NCBI GenBank assembly: GCA_002469915.1 | Contig: DKOG01000228.1 | Span: forward strand, 1 to 10,595 | Source: Bacteroidetes bacterium UBA7368 | Lineage (GTDB): Bacteria > Bacteroidota > Rhodothermia > Rhodothermales > UBA10348 | Length of the DNA: 10,595 bases | Direction: 5' to 3' | In this document: positions 7,276-10,595 of the stretch, piece after piece | How positions within the stretch are numbered: position 1 is the stretch's first letter | How the letters are laid out: each line of letters starts with the position of its first letter | Notes under the pieces: model-generated | The model's input: only the letters and a program-made list of their open reading frames with translations | Told to the model about the DNA's origin: nothing | Databases searched by the model: none | Translations under genes and position numbers: made by a program

Positions 7276-7897
7276 CTAGAACACCTTCAGCGTCACTTTC
7301 ACATCCCTTGGTTCCAATGGAGCCGTATCGACGTCCTTCAATCACCAGATAGTTGGCTCGGATACTGGCATCCTCAAACCACATTTTTTGTGGTCCTTCT
7401 TCCTTGCCAGCAGCGTAATGAAATACCCGGGCAGGTGTCCCGTCCGAAAACCATTCCGTGAGTTCACCTTCAAGCACGTCGTGCGCATAAAATGAAGCAC
7501 TTTTTCTGTTTCCATTGGCCCACCAGGGTTCCGAATTTCCCTCACGCATCCCATGTCTCCACTGCCTTTCAAATTGAATAGCACCTGAAGCGTAGGTAGA
7601 CGTTTCAACCCCGTGTTTTTTACCGTTTAGGAAGGTTGTCTCCAGCATTGAACCGTCTGACTCACTGACTTTAAGCACCCCATCGAATGGAATACCTTTG
7701 TAGTGGACTACTCGTTGGATTCGGACCAAGTCCGAATCCAACGAGTCCACAATCAGCTCATTACTTGGCGCATTGCTGGAAAAGTCGAAAGGCAGCACGA
7801 AAACGCCTAGACCAATCAGAATAACACCGAAGACTGTATTTTTTTCCAACTCGTCATTGCGAAACCGTTCCAGCTTGGCCAAAAAAGCCATTGCCAT
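7268..7897 (-). CDS. Membrane-anchored MORN-repeat (YwqK-like) protein
   Basis: 209 residues from the ATG at 7897. One membrane helix lies at about 21-37 (VFGVILIGLGVFVLPF). The rest is MORN-like: LVRIQRVVHYKGIPFDG opens the domain, then repeated units such as LNGKKHG, HGMREGNSEPW, LEGELTEWF and KEEGPQKMW. It ends with RRYGSIGTKGC, a tail I associate with proteins encoded beside SCO genes in Bacteroidota. Databases often name such proteins 'YwqK family antitoxin', but nothing here suggests a toxin-antitoxin role; a periplasmic scaffold is more likely. Starts at 7984 or 7891 and a TTG at 7849 are alternatives; 7897 keeps the helix and overlaps the YHYH gene by 44 bases. The coding sequence holds a strong inverted repeat (separate entry). 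Confidence 0.78.
   Translation of the reverse strand: MAMAFLAKLERFRNDELEKNTVFGVILIGLGVFVLPFDFSSNAPSNELIVDSLDSDLVRIQRVVHYKGIPFDGVLKVSESDGSMLETTFLNGKKHGVETSTYASGAIQFERQWRHGMREGNSEPWWANGNRKSASFYAHDVLEGELTEWFSDGTPARVFHYAAGKEEGPQKMWFEDASIRANYLVIEGRRYGSIGTKGCESDAEGVLDV
7703..7750. repeat. 17-bp perfect inverted repeat inside the MORN gene
   Basis: The arm ACTCGTTGGATTCGGAC (7710-7726) is the exact reverse complement of 7730-7746, with a 3-base loop CAA. After a 3-base bulge (ACT, 7707-7709) GTGG (7703-7706) also pairs with CCAC (7747-7750). The arms encode VDSLDSDLVRIQRVVHY, at the border between the membrane anchor and the repeat domain. No T run follows on the coding strand, so it does not look like a terminator. 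Confidence 0.9.
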
Positions 7898-8588
7898 TGA
7901 TATACGGATCTTCTGCAGTGACATGGTAATGATAGATACCATCAGGGTACTCGGACGTAGCATGCTCATGACCGTGATAGGCATCCAAATCCGTATTCGT
8001 CACGTTGTTGCCCCCTTCGCGCGGTCCATACACAGGAAATCCATCCAATAGGTATCCGATCAGACCATCGCGCCCAACTAAATCCGTGATGTAAACGGGC
8101 TCCATGTGATAGTGGTATGCACCGAACTGTTGAGGGTGCCCGTTGTACTGATCAAATGAGTTGATCTCAAAGGTCAGCGGCTGATTGGGACCAGCATATT
8201 GATTGTAAATAGCTACTCCATTGAGGGCTACGCCGATGGCCCCCAGCGGCGTGGCTTCTTTATTTACTGCCTCGCCAGGATAAGCTGGAATCCGAAACGT
8301 GTACTGCTGCGTCACGATCTGATTCGGGTTCAATTGAAACGCCGAATTGTCTCCGTCATATGCAGCATATTGTCCACTGGAGTTGGAAAAGTAGGAAGAG
8401 TTGTGATTGGGGACGCCATTGGATTCAATGACGATCATCTCTTCATCCATATACACCTCTACCCCATCTTCAAAGCTTGAAAAGGCTGAAGGGATATCTG
8501 CGGGTAGATCTGGAGCAACGTTAGATGATTCACTGCCACATGCAGCGAGTAAACTGGCGAGGAAAACGAATGGGAACGTGTATTTCAT
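7854..8588 (-). CDS. YHYH-domain lipoprotein
   Basis: 244 residues. A lipoprotein signal ends in LLAAC17, followed by a short acidic linker. The YHYH domain covers about 60-240. It includes NHNSSYFS (61-68), NPNQIVTQQYTFRIP (87-101), LGAIGVALNGVAIYN (115-129), GHPQQFGAYHYH (150-161), LDGFPVYGPR (181-190), HGHEH (205-209) and IYHYH (218-222). The histidine clusters strongly suggest metal binding, copper or zinc, but no activity has been assigned to the family that I know of. It is the first gene of a three-gene unit with the MORN and SCO genes, and its 3' end overlaps the MORN start. A His-rich envelope protein encoded with a SCO protein points to periplasmic copper or redox handling, which is inference from context. 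No strong ribosome binding site is visible before the ATG. Confidence 0.88.
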   Translation of the reverse strand: MKYTFPFVFLASLLAACGSESSNVAPDLPADIPSAFSSFEDGVEVYMDEEMIVIESNGVPNHNSSYFSNSSGQYAAYDGDNSAFQLNPNQIVTQQYTFRIPAYPGEAVNKEATPLGAIGVALNGVAIYNQYAGPNQPLTFEINSFDQYNGHPQQFGAYHYHMEPVYITDLVGRDGLIGYLLDGFPVYGPREGGNNVTNTDLDAYHGHEHATSEYPDGIYHYHVTAEDPYINGNGFFGQAGTVSQ

Positions 8589-8613
8589 GACGGATCTCGA
8601 ATATTGGTCTCAA

Positions 8614-8650
8614 CTGGGGCTGTTCGAAGTCAAGGATACCAGAGCCCCAG
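8614..8650 (-). repeat. Inverted repeat upstream of the YHYH gene
   Basis: CTGGGGCT (8614-8621) and AGCCCCAG (8643-8650) are exact inverted copies separated by 21 bases, in the 139-base gap between the permease and the YHYH gene. On the minus strand it would lie in the leader, 25 bases before the start codon. There is no T tract after it. It may be a leader hairpin or a weak operator; chance is also possible. Confidence 0.4.
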
Positions 8651-8657
8651 CGTAGGA

Positions 8658-8678
8658 TTGTCACAAAACTGTGTACAA
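8658..8678. repeat. Near-palindrome TTGTCACA...TGTGTACAA
   Basis: TTGTCACA (8658-8665), a 4-base spacer AAAC and TGTGTACAA (8670-8678) pair over 8 positions with one extra T. The half-site TGTCACA recurs at 8726-8732 and in both orientations in the palindrome at 2634-2663. It sits upstream of the YHYH operon where a regulator could bind. The evidence is only the pattern. Confidence 0.3.
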
Positions 8679-8727
8679 GAAATCACGATACATCCAGAAC
8701 GAAGACCAAAGCACGTCCGAGCTGCTG

Positions 8728-9477
8728 TCACAAAAAGATCGTTCTGGCCAAGGAAATGATGGCAAGCACAATAATGGCTCCCAGTACTTGCTGGATAACT
8801 CTGGACTCCCACTTGCCCGCTCCCAAATGGGATCCTGCCCATCCTCCTACAAAGACTGCTAGTCCAAGTGGCCAGATGACATCCCATTCGATGGATGCAG
8901 AGCCGGCTCTTGCCAAAAGGCCGGTCACGGAATTAAACAAAATAAATCCGGCGCCAGTAGCTGCTGCTTCTTTGGGATTTCCTAAGCCCGTAATCAGAAT
9001 GATGGGCACGAGGTAAATTCCCCCTCCAATACCCACAGATCCGGCGATGAATCCCAATAAGGATCCAATACCCAGTGAAAGAGCCCATTTAAAGGAGACC
9101 GAATTGGGAAGGCGAAGCACAGGGTCCTTCCATAGATAGATCCTGAAGGCTACCGCTACCAATGAAAAGAGAAGAACGACTTGAAAAATGCTTTCTGGCA
9201 AGTCCATGCGCCCTCCCAGATACGCAAAGGGGACGGAAGTCGCGATAAACGGAAGTAGGAGCCGCATCTTCAAATGCCCTTTTCTTCCAAATTGCCACAC
9301 TGCTACCAACGTAACGATCGTGTTCAGCGACAGCGAGAGGGTGGGAATAAGGGTGTAAGAAAATCCAACGATCGTAAAAAGGGCTGTGTACGAGGATCCG
9401 CCACCTAATCCCACCGAACCGTAGAAAAAGGCGATGGCCAGAACGGCGACGCTCAGTAATATGATTTCTATGGACAT
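8728..9477 (-). CDS. TauE/SafE (TSUP) family membrane permease
   Basis: 249 residues from the ATG at 9477; a TTG at 9504 would add nine residues without a better start signal. The protein is strongly hydrophobic, with about eight membrane segments in two related halves. Each half carries the family's glycine-rich loop: GSVGLGGGSSY near 20-30 and GSVGIGGGIYLVP near 155-167. TSUP proteins move sulfite, sulfoacetate, sulfonates or related small anions across the inner membrane, in either direction; the substrate here is unknown and no sulfur-metabolism gene is in the window. The gene is followed after 139 bases by the YHYH operon in the same direction and is divergent from the S1/P1 nuclease. 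A promoter and a possible operator lie just upstream. Confidence 0.88.
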   Translation of the reverse strand: MSIEIILLSVAVLAIAFFYGSVGLGGGSSYTALFTIVGFSYTLIPTLSLSLNTIVTLVAVWQFGRKGHLKMRLLLPFIATSVPFAYLGGRMDLPESIFQVVLLFSLVAVAFRIYLWKDPVLRLPNSVSFKWALSLGIGSLLGFIAGSVGIGGGIYLVPIILITGLGNPKEAAATGAGFILFNSVTGLLARAGSASIEWDVIWPLGLAVFVGGWAGSHLGAGKWESRVIQQVLGAIIVLAIISLARTIFL

Positions 9478-9498
9478 GACCGGGCAGCTTGAAGCGAA

Positions 9499-9521
9499 GG
9501 CCAAAGATACTGCCTTTGGCC
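9499..9521. repeat. Possible operator GGCCAAAG-N7-CTTTGGCC
   Basis: Two exact 8-base inverted arms are separated by 7 bases. The element starts 22 bases upstream of the permease ATG and abuts the -10 box proposed for that gene, so it would cover the transcription start. A repressor bound here would block transcription. As RNA it could only form partly, because the start point falls inside it. Regulator unknown. Confidence 0.5.
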
Positions 9522-9550
9522 ATTATAAGATCACTCCCTATTGATGACAT
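9522..9550 (-). promoter_or_regulatory. Sigma-70-like promoter of the TSUP gene
   Basis: On the minus strand, ATGTCA (9550-9545, four of six matches to TTGACA) is followed after 17 bases by a perfect TATAAT (9527-9522). Transcription would start near 9515 and give a leader of about 40 bases. The box and spacing are good for a primary sigma factor, though a Bacteroidota host would prefer a different consensus. Confidence 0.42.
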
Positions 9551-9595
9551 CCGTTTCGGAAGGTAGATTCCGGCTCACCACAAACAACGTTTTCT

Positions 9596-10399
9596 ATGCT
9601 CCTTGCCCTCATCTCCCTCCTCTTTCTTCCTGCTGACTTCTCCCCAACAACGCCAAGATGGGGATGGGATGCCCACAAGATGGTATGCACCATTGCTTGG
9701 TGGGAAATGGGAAATGAAACAAAAGCGGCCGTTTCTGACCTCATCGATACCGATATGGGGTACGAACGATTTATGGAGAGCTGTCTATGGGCTGATGACG
9801 TTCGTGGCAAAATTAAAAAGTATGATCGCTGGTCTACCGCTCACTATGTAAACCTACCACGGGGTGCCGCACAGTTTGAACTCGATCGGGATTGTGGGGA
9901 TACCTTTTGCGTGGTTGAGGGCATTATAGAATCGAGAGCCACTCTATCTGATCCAAGAACGCCTTCTGCGGGCCGTTTAGAAGCCCTAAAGTTCTTGTCT
10001 CACTTCGTGGGCGATATTCACCAGCCAATGCACGCCGGGTACGGGGACGATCGTGGTGGAAATGATACCAAGGTTGACGTATTTGGCAGTCCTTCCAACC
10101 TGCATGCTGCGTGGGATTATGGCATTCTAGAGCGCACGAACCTGACATGGGTTGATTATGCCTCACGCTTGTTTTTTGAAATCACGGACGAAGATCGAGC
10201 CAATTGGGACGTCTTGGATCCTGCGACATGGACCGAAGAATCATTCGCGATTATCTCCAAAACAGCATATAACTTTCAGGATGGCCAGATTGGCGAAGCC
10301 TACTACACCAAACATATTCACATCCTTGAAACCCGAATTAAACAAGCTGGCGTGCGCCTTGCTAACGATTTGGACCGCATCTTTGCTGAATTGAAATGA
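9596..10399 (+). CDS. S1/P1-type zinc-dependent nuclease, exported
   Basis: 267 residues. A short hydrophobic signal (MLLALISLLFLPADF) precedes the mature domain. All nine trinuclear-zinc ligands of P1 nuclease can be placed with matching spacing: Trp22, His27, Asp67, His83, His136, Asp140, His146, His170 and Asp174. Cys100 and Cys105 (DCGDTFC) form the usual disulfide pair. The enzyme should cut single-stranded DNA and RNA, and may remove 3'-phosphates, in the periplasm or outside the cell. In P1 the Trp is the N-terminal residue and its amine binds zinc; that would require cleavage after Arg21 (TTPR/WGW), which is not a normal signal peptidase site, so further trimming may occur. No in-frame start upstream was found. 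The stop overlaps the start of the next gene as ATGA, so the two are probably cotranscribed. Confidence 0.92.
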   Translation: MLLALISLLFLPADFSPTTPRWGWDAHKMVCTIAWWEMGNETKAAVSDLIDTDMGYERFMESCLWADDVRGKIKKYDRWSTAHYVNLPRGAAQFELDRDCGDTFCVVEGIIESRATLSDPRTPSAGRLEALKFLSHFVGDIHQPMHAGYGDDRGGNDTKVDVFGSPSNLHAAWDYGILERTNLTWVDYASRLFFEITDEDRANWDVLDPATWTEESFAIISKTAYNFQDGQIGEAYYTKHIHILETRIKQAGVRLANDLDRIFAELK

Positions 10400-10595
10400 G
10401 TGTCGAGCCGACATTCGAGTTTCCCGGTCCTATTCTGAAGCGGGAGGCCATCATGTCCTATCACTATCTGCCGGTTCCGACAGATGTTGCCGAGGCGCTG
10501 ATAAAGAGCGGCACGAAGCGCGTGATAGCAACAATCAATGGCGTTGATGAAAACAGGGCTATTCAGGTTACCGCGAACGGGGAATACTATTTGAT
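10396..10595 (+). CDS. DUF1905 (YdeI/OmpD-associated type) protein, cut by window edge
   Basis: 66 codons are visible before the right edge. The sequence MSVEPTFEFPGPILKR, then YHYLPVPTDVAEALIKSG, TKRVIATINGVDENRAIQ and NGEYYL, follows the DUF1905 pattern: a short beta-barrel domain with the conserved VP.DVAEAL and RV.ATING segments. Many members carry a C-terminal YdeI-like region, which would lie beyond the window. Function is unknown. An internal ATG at 10453 is preceded by a purine-rich stretch (GCGGGAGG at 10440-10447) and could be the true start, but the region before it (EFPGPILKRE) fits the family's first strand, so the ATGA-coupled start is kept. Confidence 0.72.
   Translation, partial: MSVEPTFEFPGPILKREAIMSYHYLPVPTDVAEALIKSGTKRVIATINGVDENRAIQVTANGEYYL

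Noticed and set aside
7268..7897. MORN protein as an antitoxin (YwqK-type label).
   Set aside because: No toxin-like gene is nearby; the neighbours are envelope proteins and the protein has its own membrane anchor.
10401..10413. TGTCG-AGC-CGACA short inverted repeat as a terminator after the S1/P1 gene.
   Set aside because: Only 5 base pairs, no T tract, and it lies inside the overlapping DUF1905 coding sequence.

Overview
The window looks like a chromosomal stretch from a Gram-negative, aerobic bacterium of the Bacteroidota/Rhodothermota/Balneolota (FCB) kind. The reasons are three lipoprotein-type signal peptides, a YHYH-MORN-SCO gene set, a gluconate-2-dehydrogenase-like pair, an AddB-type nuclease and one TAnnTTTG promoter-like box. 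This assignment is inference; no rRNA or other marker gene is present. Base composition is close to balanced by eye. I see no transposase, phage gene, tRNA, rRNA or CRISPR array.

Left part (1-3549), DNA repair. A very long reading frame on the minus strand runs off the left edge. It is an AddB/RecB-family PD-(D/E)XK nuclease that keeps all nuclease motifs visible in the window, but it has no ATG, GTG or TTG near its 5' end and probably starts at CTG behind a good ribosome binding site. Divergent from it is a DnaQ-type DEDDh 3'-5' exonuclease with an ExoX-like C-terminal domain. Between them lies a perfect 30-bp palindrome directly beside a TAnnTTTG box, a candidate shared control site.

Middle (3617-6654), plus strand. 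A DUF1761 membrane protein and an unrecognised 70-residue membrane protein are followed by a two-gene unit: a Tat-type lipoprotein of the gluconate 2-dehydrogenase subunit 3 family and a GMC flavoprotein dehydrogenase. Together they form a periplasmic or membrane-anchored dehydrogenase whose electron acceptor is not encoded nearby.

Right-middle (6640-9477), minus strand. Reading leftward there is a TauE/SafE (TSUP) permease, a YHYH-domain lipoprotein, a membrane-anchored MORN-repeat protein and a SCO-family lipoprotein. The last three overlap in reading frame and form a tight unit. The SCO protein has Tyr in place of the second Cys of its CxxxC copper motif. The MORN gene carries a 17-bp perfect inverted repeat inside its coding sequence. 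The TSUP promoter region carries an inverted repeat that could be an operator.

Right end (9596-10595), plus strand. An exported S1/P1-type zinc nuclease with all nine metal ligands overlaps, at ATGA, the start of a DUF1905 (YdeI/OmpD-associated type) gene cut by the window edge.

I found no convincing new multi-gene system. The most unusual signals are the two long perfect inverted repeats, the likely CTG start and the altered SCO metal site.
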